Assembly: GCA_964541075.1 (NCBI GenBank)
Contig: CAZIPZ010000154.1
Span: 1 to 9,761, forward strand
Direction of reading: 5' to 3'
From: CAZIPZ01 sp964541075
GTDB taxonomy: Bacteria; Acidobacteriota; Terriglobia; 20CM-2-55-15
DNA: 9,761 nt
A program made the position numbers and the translations under genes. Below are positions 1-7,464 of this stretch, in pieces (the stretch's first letter is position 1; the number at the start of each line of letters is the position of its first letter). The notes under the pieces were generated by a model. That model made no database searches, was not told the DNA's origin, and saw only the letters and a program-made list of their open reading frames with translations.

Positions 1-2
1 TT

Positions 3-377
3 GCGTGGGCTATTGCTTTCCTGAAGCCACGTGTCGGCTTCGTCTCCAACTGGCTCGAGCGGTATGACGCGTGGAAATAACGGCGATCGGAAGAAAGCGC
101 GCGCGCCGTCGAGCAAAAGGTGGAGCAGAAGAAAGAAAAGCCTGTTCAAAAGCAAACTATTGTCACTGAGAAGGCGCCGCCGATGCCGGCGCCGCCTCCG
201 GTGATTCCCACTCCATCGGCTCCACGAGCTGCGCCCCATTAGGGCCACTTTGCCCAGCCGGCGCAAGCCGCAGCTGCGCCTGCAGCCGCCACTCGCACGG
301 CCAAAGCCAACCGCCGGGACCATGCCGGAGAGTTTCCGCCGATCGCGCTTCTTCAGCCTGCCGCCGCAGCGATTAGA
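3..377 (+). pseudogene. ftsK: FtsK N-terminal/linker remnant with two in-frame stops
   Basis: This stretch is in the same frame as the FtsK motor that starts at 378. The first 25 codons (ending ERYDAWK) resemble the end of the FtsK membrane domain and the start of its basic, charged linker. A TAA stop at 78-80 interrupts it. The frame then stays open through a charged segment (EQKVEQKKEK) and a Pro/Ala-rich segment (APPMPAPPPVIPTPSAP) up to a TAG at 240-242, and continues with Ala/Pro-rich sequence into the motor domain. No frameshift is needed anywhere, and each stop is one substitution from a sense codon (TAA to GAA, TAG to CAG). FtsK linkers are normally of this composition. Either the gene is recently broken in its linker, it is split into a membrane part and a separate motor, or the stops are assembly errors. 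The upstream membrane segments lie outside the window. Confidence 0.65.
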
Positions 378-1775
378 GTGGACGAAAACGAGCTTCGCGA
401 AAGAGCCCACTCACTGGAAGAAAAGGCGAAGGAATTCGAGGTTGTCGGAGCGGTTCAGCAAATCCATCCTGGCCCGGTGGTGACAACCTTTGAGTTCAAA
501 CCGGAGGCCGGCGTCAAATATTCGAGGATCACCGGCCTCGGCGACGACCTTTGCCTCGCCTTGCAAGCTGAATCCGTCCGCATCGATCGCATTCCCGGAA
601 AATCCACGGTCGGAATCGAAGTGCCCAACGACGATCGCGCCACGATTGTGTTGCGCGAAATCCTGGATTCACGCGAATACAGTCAGGCGGCTTCCCGGCT
701 CCCACTGGCTCTCGGCAAAGACATTACGGGCAAGATCGTCGTATCGGACCTGCAAAAGATGCCGCACTTGCTGCTGGCCGGCTCGACCGGCACCGGCAAA
801 AGCGTCTCCATCAACGCACTTATCCTTTCGCTGCTGTATCGCTCGCGCCCCGACGCGGTAAAGATGATTCTCATCGATCCGAAACGGCTGGAGCTTGGGC
901 TTTACCAGGACATTCCGCATTTGCTCGTGCCCGTTGTCACCGAACCGAAGATCGCGCAGAACGCTCTGCGGTGGGCGGTGACAGAAATGGAAAACCGCTA
1001 CAAGAAGTTGGCGAAGCGCGGCGTGCGGAATCTCGAGGTGTACAACGAGCAGGTCAAGCAGCTGCCGATTCCAGGGCTCAACAGCCGGGCGGACGACGAC
1101 GATGACCGTGAACCGCTTCCATATATCGTCATCGTCATCGATGAACTCGCCGACCTCATGATGACAGCGGCCCGCGAGGTCGAGGAATCGATCACGCGCC
1201 TCGCGCAGATGGCCCGCGCCGTCGGTATTCATTTGATATTGGCCACACAGCGGCCGTCCGTGGACGTCATCACGGGCTTGATCAAAGCCAACTTCCCTGC
1301 GCGCATTTCGTTCCGAGTCGCATCCAAAGTGGATTCGCGAACCATCCTGGATTCGAACGGCGCCGAACAACTGCTCGGACGAGGAGACATGCTCTTCCTC
1401 CCGCCCGGCTCTTCCCGCCTGATGCGCGTTCATGGTCCGCTCGTGACAGAAGAAGAAGTAATCCGCGTGGTGGAATTTTTGAAGGAGCAGGGCAAACCGA
1501 CGTACAACGAAAAGATTCTGGAATCGCCTGACGAACGCGGCGATCTCGGGGAAGGCGATGGCGCAACCGACGAGCTCTACGACGAAGCGGTGCGCCTCGT
1601 TGTCGAGATGGGCAAAGCCTCGACTTCCGTTCTTCAGCGCCGGCTTCGCGTCGGATACGGTCGCGCCGCCAGCCTGCTCGATGCCATGGAGCGCGACGGC
1701 ATTATCGGGCCGCCCGAAGGAACCAAGCCCCGCACCGTCCTCGTGAATAAGGAAGACTACCTGCGGGAGCCTTAA
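378..1775 (+). CDS. ftsK: DNA translocase FtsK, motor and gamma domains (N-terminus separated by stops)
   Basis: FtsK/SpoIIIE is a hexameric ATPase that pumps DNA through the division septum and activates XerCD at dif. Visible from the GTG: the alpha subdomain (about residues 1-110), then the RecA-like beta domain with Walker A GSTGTGKS (135-142), IDPKR (166-170), an acidic stretch DDDDD (239-243), Walker B VIVIDE (251-256), and the conserved LATQRPSVDVITG (288-300). After a linker comes the winged-helix gamma domain (about 398-458; LYDEAVRLVVEMGKASTSVL), which in the family reads KOPS sequences. The motor looks complete. GTG 378 is the first possible start after the TAG at 240-242, and no Shine-Dalgarno sequence precedes it, so efficient independent translation is doubtful. 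The residual polypeptide of 465 residues is much shorter than typical full-length FtsK (about 750-1300) because the membrane domain and linker lie upstream of the stops. The next gene starts two bases after the stop. Confidence 0.9.
   Translation: MDENELRERAHSLEEKAKEFEVVGAVQQIHPGPVVTTFEFKPEAGVKYSRITGLGDDLCLALQAESVRIDRIPGKSTVGIEVPNDDRATIVLREILDSREYSQAASRLPLALGKDITGKIVVSDLQKMPHLLLAGSTGTGKSVSINALILSLLYRSRPDAVKMILIDPKRLELGLYQDIPHLLVPVVTEPKIAQNALRWAVTEMENRYKKLAKRGVRNLEVYNEQVKQLPIPGLNSRADDDDDREPLPYIVIVIDELADLMMTAAREVEESITRLAQMARAVGIHLILATQRPSVDVITGLIKANFPARISFRVASKVDSRTILDSNGAEQLLGRGDMLFLPPGSSRLMRVHGPLVTEEEVIRVVEFLKEQGKPTYNEKILESPDERGDLGEGDGATDELYDEAVRLVVEMGKASTSVLQRRLRVGYGRAASLLDAMERDGIIGPPEGTKPRTVLVNKEDYLREP
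1765..1769 (+). promoter_or_regulatory. Ribosome binding site of the trans-sulfuration enzyme gene
   Basis: GGGAG lies eight bases before the ATG at 1778, inside the last codons of ftsK. It supports this ATG as the start and suggests that the gene is translated from the ftsK message. Confidence 0.5.
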
Positions 1776-1777
1776 CC

Positions 1778-2923
1778 ATGGGATTTCGAACAGACGCCAT
1801 CCATGCCGGCCAGGAACCCGATCCCGCAACCGGCGCCGTAACGGTTCCGATCTATCAAACCTCCACATACGTTCAAGAAGGCCTCGGCAAGCATAAGGGC
1901 TTCGAATACGCGCGCACGCAGAATCCGACCCGTATGGCGCTCGAGCGAAATGTCGCGGCCCTAGAAAAAGGCATCGCGGGATATGCATTCGCATCAGGCA
2001 TGGCGGCGACAAACGCCGTCACGCAATTGCTTCTGAAGCAGGGCGATCACGCCATCTGCACCGAGAATGTTTATGGAGGAACCTTCCGGCTATTCGACAA
2101 GATCGTCCGGCATTACGGAATTGAGTTCAGTTACGCGAATACTTCCGACCTTCGCGAGGTGGAGCGCGCAATGCGGCCGAACACCCGAATGCTGTTTGTC
2201 GAAACTCCCACGAATCCGTTGATGGCCCTCACCGACATTCGAGCCGTGAGCGACATCGCTCATCGGACCGGCGTTCGCGTGGTGGTGGACAACACGTTCA
2301 TGTCGCCGTACCTCCAACGACCACTCGAACTCGGCGCGGATATTGCGCTGCACAGCACCACCAAGTATTTGAACGGCCACAGCGATAGCGTGGGCGGCGT
2401 CGTGGTGGTGAACATTCAAGAGGATGCGGAGCGGCTGCAGTTCATTCAGAACGCTGCGGGAGCGATTCTTTCGCCCATGGATTCGTTTCTCGTTCTGCGC
2501 GGAATCAAGACTTTGCCGATCCGCATGGAAAATCACAGCACGAATGGAGCAGCGATTGCTAAATACCTGGCGCAGAAGCCTCAGGTGAAAAAAGTGTATT
2601 ACCCGGGGCTTCCCACGCATCCGGGGTACGAGTTGGCGAAGAAGCAGATGCATGGTTTCGGTGCGATGATTGCATTCGATTTGGGGTCGCTTGAAAGTGC
2701 AAAGACGTTTCTGGGCCGTGTTCGCCTTTGCGCTCTCGCCGAAAGCCTCGGCGGTGTGGAAACATTGATTTCGCATCCCGCGACGATGACGCATGCTTCG
2801 GTGCCCGTCGAGCAGCGCAACCGTCTGGGAATTACGGACGGCCTCGTGCGCATTTCGGTCGGGATCGAAGATATCGACGATCTGATCGCCGATCTCGACA
2901 ACGCATTCGGATCGGGGACATAG
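1778..2923 (+). CDS. Cystathionine gamma-synthase/lyase-type PLP enzyme (trans-sulfuration)
   Basis: A 381-residue, full-length member of the Cys/Met-metabolism PLP-dependent family (fold type I). These enzymes interconvert cysteine, cystathionine and homocysteine, or make homocysteine from an activated homoserine. Visible signatures are ATGAVTVPIYQTSTY near the N-terminus, the cofactor-binding FASGMAA (71-77), VETPTNP (141-147), VDNTFMSPYLQRP (170-182) and the Schiff-base lysine K196 in HSTTKYLNGHSD. The C-terminal substrate-binding segment is ESLGGVETLISHPATMTHAS followed by GLVRISVGIED. It has a good Shine-Dalgarno sequence and starts two bases after the ftsK stop, so the two are probably co-transcribed. 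The sequence alone does not distinguish synthase (metB), gamma-lyase or an O-acetylhomoserine-type enzyme; length and C-terminal motif favour the metB/cystathionine lyase branch. It looks intact. Confidence 0.93.
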   Translation: MGFRTDAIHAGQEPDPATGAVTVPIYQTSTYVQEGLGKHKGFEYARTQNPTRMALERNVAALEKGIAGYAFASGMAATNAVTQLLLKQGDHAICTENVYGGTFRLFDKIVRHYGIEFSYANTSDLREVERAMRPNTRMLFVETPTNPLMALTDIRAVSDIAHRTGVRVVVDNTFMSPYLQRPLELGADIALHSTTKYLNGHSDSVGGVVVVNIQEDAERLQFIQNAAGAILSPMDSFLVLRGIKTLPIRMENHSTNGAAIAKYLAQKPQVKKVYYPGLPTHPGYELAKKQMHGFGAMIAFDLGSLESAKTFLGRVRLCALAESLGGVETLISHPATMTHASVPVEQRNRLGITDGLVRISVGIEDIDDLIADLDNAFGSGT

Positions 2924-2941
2924 GACGGTCCTCTTTGTCGT

Positions 2942-5344
2942 ATGTATCTTTGGGCCCTACTGTTCTTATCCTTCCTTGCGCCTCAAATCGATGCGCTATC
3001 CCTCAGCGGAGTTGTGCTCGACACTTCAGGCAGACCGGTTAGCGGCGCCCAGGTTCGCCTGGAAGAGCCAACCACCCAAAAGCATTGGGATGTCGGCACG
3101 CAGGCTGATGGACTCTTCACCTTCGATCGGCTCTCGCTGGGAACGTACCGCCTATCCATCCGCCACCAAGGCTACTTCGAAATGTCCTCCGAGGTCCGTC
3201 TCGAATCGAGCAAGATCATCGAGTTCACACTCGCCGAGGCTGAGACTCTCACAGAGGAAGTGGACGTAATCGCCCGGCCGGAGCCGATCAACACGGAGGC
3301 GATCGCGCCGCAAAACGTCGTAAACGAAGGCGTCATTCAAAGCATCCCGTACACGGGACGGCAGAACTTCCTCAACGCGCTGTCCCTCATGCCTGCCGTC
3401 ATGAAAGACAGCTCGAACCAGATTCATATCCACGGCTCGCGGCCCGACCAGATCCGGTATCAAATGGACGGCCTCTACTTGACGGATGCCACGGCCGGCG
3501 GACTTACATCCAACATTCCGATCGATTCGATCGAAAGTGTGAACCTGGACTTAGCCAACTACTCAGCGGAGTTCGGAAAGAGCTCCGGCGGAGTGGTGAA
3601 TGTGCACAGCCAGTTCATCGGGAACAAGTACCGTTTCAACATCACCGACTTTATTCCCGGCTGGGACTTCCGCCAGAAGTCCATCGCGGAGTTTTCGCCG
3701 CGCCTGCTCGCATCGGGTCCTGTGGTTCAGCAGAAGCTGTGGTTCATGTATTCCGGCACGCTTCACTACGTTCACAGCATTCTCGAGGAGATCAAGCCGC
3801 CCGGCAACTCACGGACTCAAACGGACACGGATCAACTTCTAAAACTGCAGTGGAACGTACGCGAATCACACGTCGTAACCATGCATATGCTCCACAACGG
3901 CGCATACTTCGGCAATTCGGGACTCAGCGTGGTGCGTCCCCGTGAAACCACAACGAATTTTTTCCGTCGCGGGATCACCCTTGGCTTGTCCAATCGTCAG
4001 TTCGCGAAAGGAAAGCTGATTGAGACGACGTTGCAGTGGTCACGGCGGCGGGATAACGATCTGGCGAAAGGCACAGAACCGCTGGAAGCTCGACCCGAGT
4101 TCTGGCGCGGACACTTCTTTACGGATCGCCGGGAACGCGCCAAACGTGTTCATGTCGTGCAGACCGTCGCGTGGGATGCCAAAGCGGGCCGCGTGACCCA
4201 TCGATTCAAGACAGGAGCAGAAGTAGATCGCGTGGAATCCATTGTCCAGCTCGACAGGCGGCCATACACGTTGTTCAATGAATGGGGCGCGGTTCGACAG
4301 TCGGTGACGTTCGCCGGGCCGAATCATGCGGGCATCCGTAATTGGGAATATGGAACGTTCTTTCAGGATCGCATCGTTTGGGAAAGGCTGCAGGTGGAAC
4401 TCGGAATCCGGTTTGATCGTGAGAGTGTGGTCGGGCGAAATAACTTTTCTCCGCGTGCGGGATTCTCTTTCCTTCCTTTTGGAACGCCGCGAACGAAATT
4501 CAGCGGCGGGGTCGGCTTGTTTTACGACAACATCACGTTGACCAATCTGCAATGGCCGTATTTCCAGAGGCGCTTCATGACGACATACATGGAGGACGGG
4601 GCCCCGGCTGAGGCTGCAGCGGCGGCGGATGTAAGCGTGAGCCCGGCCCTTCGGAATCCTTCCGGAACGCACTGGAATGTCGGATGGGAGCATGAATGGG
4701 CGCCGCGATGGGTTTCCCGGATCGATTACATTCAAAAGGCCGGCAAGAACCAAACTCGCCTATCCGCACGGCCGAGTCCAGCGGGATTCGATATGGTGTT
4801 CGACAACTCCGGCCGTTCCCACTATCGGGCGGTGGAGCTGAGCATCGACCGGCCGATCCGGACGAATCTGCGATTCCTGGGCTCTTACATCTATTCAAAG
4901 GCAACGGCGCGACCGACGCTGTCGTTTGATTTTCCGGATCCCGCCGTGGAACTGGCCCACGAATCGCCGGTAGATTGGGACACGCCGCATCGATTCGTGG
5001 GTTGGGGGTATTTTCCGCTGCCGGTGCGGCTGAATGGCTCATTCTCGGTGGAAGCCCGCTCGGGCTTCCCCTATACGATGATTACGGATTTGAACACACA
5101 CCTCGGCGGATACAACGCCAACCGGCTGCCCACATTTTTCGTAACGAATGTCGGCGTTGAAAAAGAACTCCCGATCCCGTGGGGGAGCGGCCGCCGCGTC
5201 GCATTTCGCGTAGGCGTGACGAACCTGTTCAATCGTTTCAATCCGCGTTTCGTGGACGCGAACGTAAATTCCTTTTCCTTCGGCAACTTCTCGGATTCTT
5301 CTCGCCGTCATTTCTCCGCGCGCGTCCGGCTGTTGAAGAAATAA
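2942..5344 (+). CDS. Oar-like TonB-dependent outer-membrane receptor with carboxypeptidase-regulatory-like domain
   Basis: An 800-residue outer-membrane receptor. A signal peptide (MYLWALLFLSFLAPQIDA) is probably cut after A18. Residues about 20-98 form a carboxypeptidase-regulatory-like beta domain (SGVVLDTSGRPVSGAQVRL; GLFTFDRLSLGTYRLSI). A TonB-box-like EEVDVIA (105-111) follows, then the plug domain (about 120-222) with IHIHGSRPDQIRYQMDGLYL (161-180) and YSAEFGKSSGGVVNV (207-221). The rest is the beta-barrel, with the family-typical NFSPRAGFSFLPFG. This architecture is the Oar-like family abundant in Acidobacteriota, thought to import large substrates such as glycan pieces or peptides using TonB energy; the substrate here is unknown. 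At 800 residues it is shorter than many Oar-like proteins (about 1000-1200). It ends in RVRLLKK rather than the usual aromatic residue. It begins 18 bases after the preceding stop without an obvious Shine-Dalgarno sequence, and is followed by a large inverted repeat. Confidence 0.92.
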   Translation: MYLWALLFLSFLAPQIDALSLSGVVLDTSGRPVSGAQVRLEEPTTQKHWDVGTQADGLFTFDRLSLGTYRLSIRHQGYFEMSSEVRLESSKIIEFTLAEAETLTEEVDVIARPEPINTEAIAPQNVVNEGVIQSIPYTGRQNFLNALSLMPAVMKDSSNQIHIHGSRPDQIRYQMDGLYLTDATAGGLTSNIPIDSIESVNLDLANYSAEFGKSSGGVVNVHSQFIGNKYRFNITDFIPGWDFRQKSIAEFSPRLLASGPVVQQKLWFMYSGTLHYVHSILEEIKPPGNSRTQTDTDQLLKLQWNVRESHVVTMHMLHNGAYFGNSGLSVVRPRETTTNFFRRGITLGLSNRQFAKGKLIETTLQWSRRRDNDLAKGTEPLEARPEFWRGHFFTDRRERAKRVHVVQTVAWDAKAGRVTHRFKTGAEVDRVESIVQLDRRPYTLFNEWGAVRQSVTFAGPNHAGIRNWEYGTFFQDRIVWERLQVELGIRFDRESVVGRNNFSPRAGFSFLPFGTPRTKFSGGVGLFYDNITLTNLQWPYFQRRFMTTYMEDGAPAEAAAAADVSVSPALRNPSGTHWNVGWEHEWAPRWVSRIDYIQKAGKNQTRLSARPSPAGFDMVFDNSGRSHYRAVELSIDRPIRTNLRFLGSYIYSKATARPTLSFDFPDPAVELAHESPVDWDTPHRFVGWGYFPLPVRLNGSFSVEARSGFPYTMITDLNTHLGGYNANRLPTFFVTNVGVEKELPIPWGSGRRVAFRVGVTNLFNRFNPRFVDANVNSFSFGNFSDSSRRHFSARVRLLKK

Positions 5345-5348
5345 TTCC

Positions 5349-5411
5349 AGGATGAAAAATGACCATTGGCTAATCGTCATTGTCCATTAGCCCATGGTCA
5401 TTTCTCATCCT
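5349..5411. repeat. 26-bp near-perfect inverted repeat (hairpin) between convergent genes
   Basis: The left arm 5349-5374 and right arm 5386-5411 are inverse complements at 24 of 26 positions (mismatches at 5356 and 5367), separated by an 11-base loop (cgtcattgtcc). The arms and loop are built from recurring words such as ATGACCATT, GTCATT and GTCCATT. It starts five bases after the receptor stop codon and ends eight bases before the cutA stop codon, so it could fold in transcripts from either side and act as a bidirectional terminator or mRNA-stabilising hairpin. It lacks the flanking T-run of a classical intrinsic terminator. The internal word repetition also fits a dispersed intergenic palindrome of the REP/MITE type. 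Confidence 0.8.
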
Positions 5412-5418
5412 CTTCCCC

Positions 5419-5736
5419 CTAAGTCACCGCTGCGTCGATCCATTCCGCATACTTGTTGAACGCGTCCTCGATGGGCACCGCCACAATCTCCGGAAGCTCG
5501 TAGCTGTGCATCGCCTTGATCCGGTCCTGCAACTGATCGAAGCGGCTGCGCGTGGTCTTGGCGAGCATCAAGGTTTCTTCCGACCAGGTAAGTTTGCGCT
5601 CCCAGACATAGCACGATGAGACGCCCGGCAGCACGTTCACGCATGCCGCCAGCTTCTCCCTGACGACGGTTTCCGCGATCTTCAGGGCCTGCTCCCTCGT
5701 TTCACAGGTTACAAAGACAATAATTTTGTCGGTCAT
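5419..5736 (-). CDS. cutA: CutA1 divalent-ion tolerance protein
   Basis: A 105-residue protein matching the usual length of CutA1, a small, very stable trimeric ferredoxin-like-fold protein linked to divalent metal (copper) tolerance in bacteria. Its precise biochemical role is still debated. Recognisable features are the N-terminal strand IIVFVTCETREQALKIAE, the conserved AACVNVLPGVSSCYVWE (residues about 30-46), and the C-terminal HSYELPEIVAVPI (about 76-88) that lies at the trimer interface. The start is supported by AGGA (complement of 5743-5746) six bases upstream. It is convergent with the TonB receptor and divergent from the phosphohexomutase. Its Shine-Dalgarno region lies inside the predicted promoter of that neighbour. 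Confidence 0.95.
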   Translation of the reverse strand: MTDKIIVFVTCETREQALKIAETVVREKLAACVNVLPGVSSCYVWERKLTWSEETLMLAKTTRSRFDQLQDRIKAMHSYELPEIVAVPIEDAFNKYAEWIDAAVT

Positions 5737-5755
5737 GATTTTTCCTGGTTATGAT
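5726..5755 (+). promoter_or_regulatory. Predicted promoter of the phosphohexomutase gene, giving a leaderless mRNA
   Basis: A -35-like TTGTCG (5726-5731) and a -10-like TATGAT (5750-5755) are separated by 18 bases. Transcription would be expected to begin around 5761-5763, which coincides with the ATG at 5762. No Shine-Dalgarno sequence precedes that ATG. The element overlaps the start codon and 5' end of the divergent cutA gene. This is a consensus match by eye only. Confidence 0.4.
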
Positions 5756-5761
5756 CTTTCT

Positions 5762-7171
5762 ATGACGACCATGATCAAGTTCGGCACGTCCGGATGGCGC
5801 GCTCTAATTGCAGATGAGTTCACGTTCTCGAATGTACGGCTGGCAGCCGAGGCCATCGGCCGCTATGTTCGACGCCGCAACCCTTCACCGACGATTCTCG
5901 TCGGGTACGACACTCGTTTCCTTTCGGAAAACTTCGGGCTGGAAGTCGCCCGGGTTCTCTCCTCTCAGAATATTCGCGTGAAGCTTTGTTCTCAAGCTGT
6001 ACCGACGCCTGCAGTGGCCTTTACGATCATCGATCAAAAATTCGATGGCGCGGTCAATATCACGGCGAGCCACAATCCAGGTGAATATAGCGGCATCAAG
6101 TTCTCCACATCGGATGGCGCGCCCGCGCTGCCGGAGGTGACGAATGAAATCGAATCGACGATTGTTTCGCTTCAATCTTCGACGTGGGATTTCACGTCGT
6201 CGCCGAACGACAAGCTCATTGAGCCGATCGATATCGGGCCCGCGTACCTTCGCAACCTTGCAACGAAGGTGGACCTGGGGAAAATCCGCGATGCGTCGCT
6301 TAGTCTCGGCTACGACGCGCTGCACGGATCAGGCGCCGGGTATCTGGACCGGCTGCTTGCGGAGCATCACATTCCGGCGATGATCCTTCACACGAATCGC
6401 GATGTTTACTTTGGCGGCAAACATCCCGAGCCGGCGGACGAGCAGTTGGGCGAGTTGAAGCTGGTGATGAAAAAGAACTGGCTAAAGCTGGGCCTCGCAA
6501 CGGACGGAGATGCCGATCGATTTGGCGTGCTGGACGAGGGCGGTGAATTCATTTATCCGAATGAACTCATCGCGATGCTGGTGGACTATCTGATCGAGAG
6601 CCGCGGATGGAAAGGCGGAGTGGCGCGGACGGTGGCGACGACCCATCTGGTGGACAAGGTGGCGAAGCTGCACCATCGCGAGCTGCTGGAGACGCCGGTC
6701 GGCTTCAAGTACATCGGGGAATATATAAAGGAGGGTCGGATCGTCCTCGGAGGCGAGGAGAGCGCCGGCCTGTCGGTGCAGGGACACGTGCCCGAGAAGG
6801 ACGGAATTCTCGCGTGCTTGCTGTTTGCCGAGATGGTCGCAAGCCGCGGAAAATCGTTGAAAAATCAGCTGAAAGCCCTTTTTTCCAGAGTGGGCGAAGT
6901 ATATAATCGGCGCTTGAATATCAAGCTTGATCCGGCGATCAGCGCTCGGGTGAAGCAGAAGATCGATTCCGACGTCACTGAATTTCATGGACGTCGGGTG
7001 GCGGAGCAGAATCGCAAAGATGGATTGAAGCTGATATTTGCCGATGGCAGTTGGGTGTTGATGCGGCCGTCGGGCACAGAACCGGTAGTGCGATATTACG
7101 CGGAATCGGGGACCACAGCGGATTTGGAAACGCTGCTCGAGTACGGGAGACAATGGATCAACGAGGCGTAG
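5762..7171 (+). CDS. Phosphoglucomutase/phosphomannomutase (alpha-D-phosphohexomutase)
   Basis: A 469-residue cytoplasmic enzyme that interconverts hexose 1- and 6-phosphates through a phosphoserine, feeding nucleotide-sugar, glycan and envelope synthesis. All four family signatures are present: the active-site loop TASHNP (101-106; Ser103 carries the phosphate), the Mg-binding loop DGDADR (248-253), the sugar-recognition loop GGEESAG (330-336) and the phosphate-binding loop RPSGTEP (435-441). The N-terminus IKFGTSGWRALIADEFTF is of the PGM/PMM type rather than the GTDGIRG type of GlmM. Glucose versus mannose preference cannot be told from sequence alone. I chose the ATG at 5762; ATG 5771 is just as plausible, since family proteins often begin close to IKFGTSGWR. 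The frame extends upstream to 5726 but with poor, non-family sequence. The 3' end overlaps the ftsB-like gene by 19 bases. Confidence 0.93.
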   Translation: MTTMIKFGTSGWRALIADEFTFSNVRLAAEAIGRYVRRRNPSPTILVGYDTRFLSENFGLEVARVLSSQNIRVKLCSQAVPTPAVAFTIIDQKFDGAVNITASHNPGEYSGIKFSTSDGAPALPEVTNEIESTIVSLQSSTWDFTSSPNDKLIEPIDIGPAYLRNLATKVDLGKIRDASLSLGYDALHGSGAGYLDRLLAEHHIPAMILHTNRDVYFGGKHPEPADEQLGELKLVMKKNWLKLGLATDGDADRFGVLDEGGEFIYPNELIAMLVDYLIESRGWKGGVARTVATTHLVDKVAKLHHRELLETPVGFKYIGEYIKEGRIVLGGEESAGLSVQGHVPEKDGILACLLFAEMVASRGKSLKNQLKALFSRVGEVYNRRLNIKLDPAISARVKQKIDSDVTEFHGRRVAEQNRKDGLKLIFADGSWVLMRPSGTEPVVRYYAESGTTADLETLLEYGRQWINEA

Positions 7172-7458
7172 CCCATGGCGTAGTTGTTCGAATCGCTCTC
7201 GGCGTGTTCGGTTTGCTCACGGTCGCCATGCTCCTGCTCACCATCTTCAATGACAAAGGCTTGCTCCAGGTTCGCGCGCAATCCAAAAAATTAGCGGCGA
7301 TCGAGAGCGAAATCGCCGCCGTCGAAAGCGAAAACAAGCAACTCACTACTGAGATCAGAGGATTGCGGACGGATCCCAGCGCCATTGAGAAACTTGCCCG
7401 CGAAGAATTGAAACTCGTCAAGCCTGGCGAAGTGATTCTGGTCACACCCGAGCGGTAG
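7153..7458 (+). CDS. ftsB: FtsB/DivIC-type septum formation initiator protein
   Basis: A 101-residue bitopic membrane protein: a short cytoplasmic N-terminus, one membrane segment (about residues 11-32, VVRIALGVFGLLTVAMLLLT), then a periplasmic coiled coil (about 36-70, LLQVRAQSKKLAAIESEIAAV) and the conserved tail DPSAIEKLAREELKLVKPGE (74-93). This is the standard layout of the FtsB/DivIC family, which joins FtsL and FtsQ/DivIB in the divisome and helps activate septal peptidoglycan synthesis. The ATG at 7153 is supported by GGGAG (7145-7149) and gives the usual length; an upstream in-frame start at 7051 would add 34 residues of shadow sequence from the mutase frame. The gene overlaps the mutase stop by 19 bases, suggesting translational coupling. 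Its stop is 6 bases from that of the convergent hemerythrin gene. Confidence 0.88.
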   Translation: MDQRGVAHGVVVRIALGVFGLLTVAMLLLTIFNDKGLLQVRAQSKKLAAIESEIAAVESENKQLTTEIRGLRTDPSAIEKLAREELKLVKPGEVILVTPER

Positions 7459-7464
7459 TCCCTC

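Noticed and set aside
78..242. Stop-codon reassignment as an explanation for the ftsK stops
   Set aside because: Both TAA and TAG also end apparently normal genes in this window (TAA: ftsK, the receptor; TAG: the trans-sulfuration enzyme, the mutase, the ftsB-like and hemerythrin genes), so neither codon appears to be generally recoded.
250..483. Short plus-strand frame overlapping the start of the ftsK motor
   Set aside because: It is out of frame with FtsK, Arg/Pro-rich and without motifs; the FtsK frame explains these bases.
669..2012. Long minus-strand open frame (447 codons) under ftsK and the trans-sulfuration gene
   Set aside because: It lies antisense to two clearly recognisable genes, its translation has low-complexity His/Arg-rich sequence without family motifs, and it spans the boundary between the two genes.
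4040..4753. Minus-strand open frame inside the TonB receptor gene
   Set aside because: It is antisense to the beta-barrel coding region and has no domain-like sequence; open antisense frames are common in such genes.
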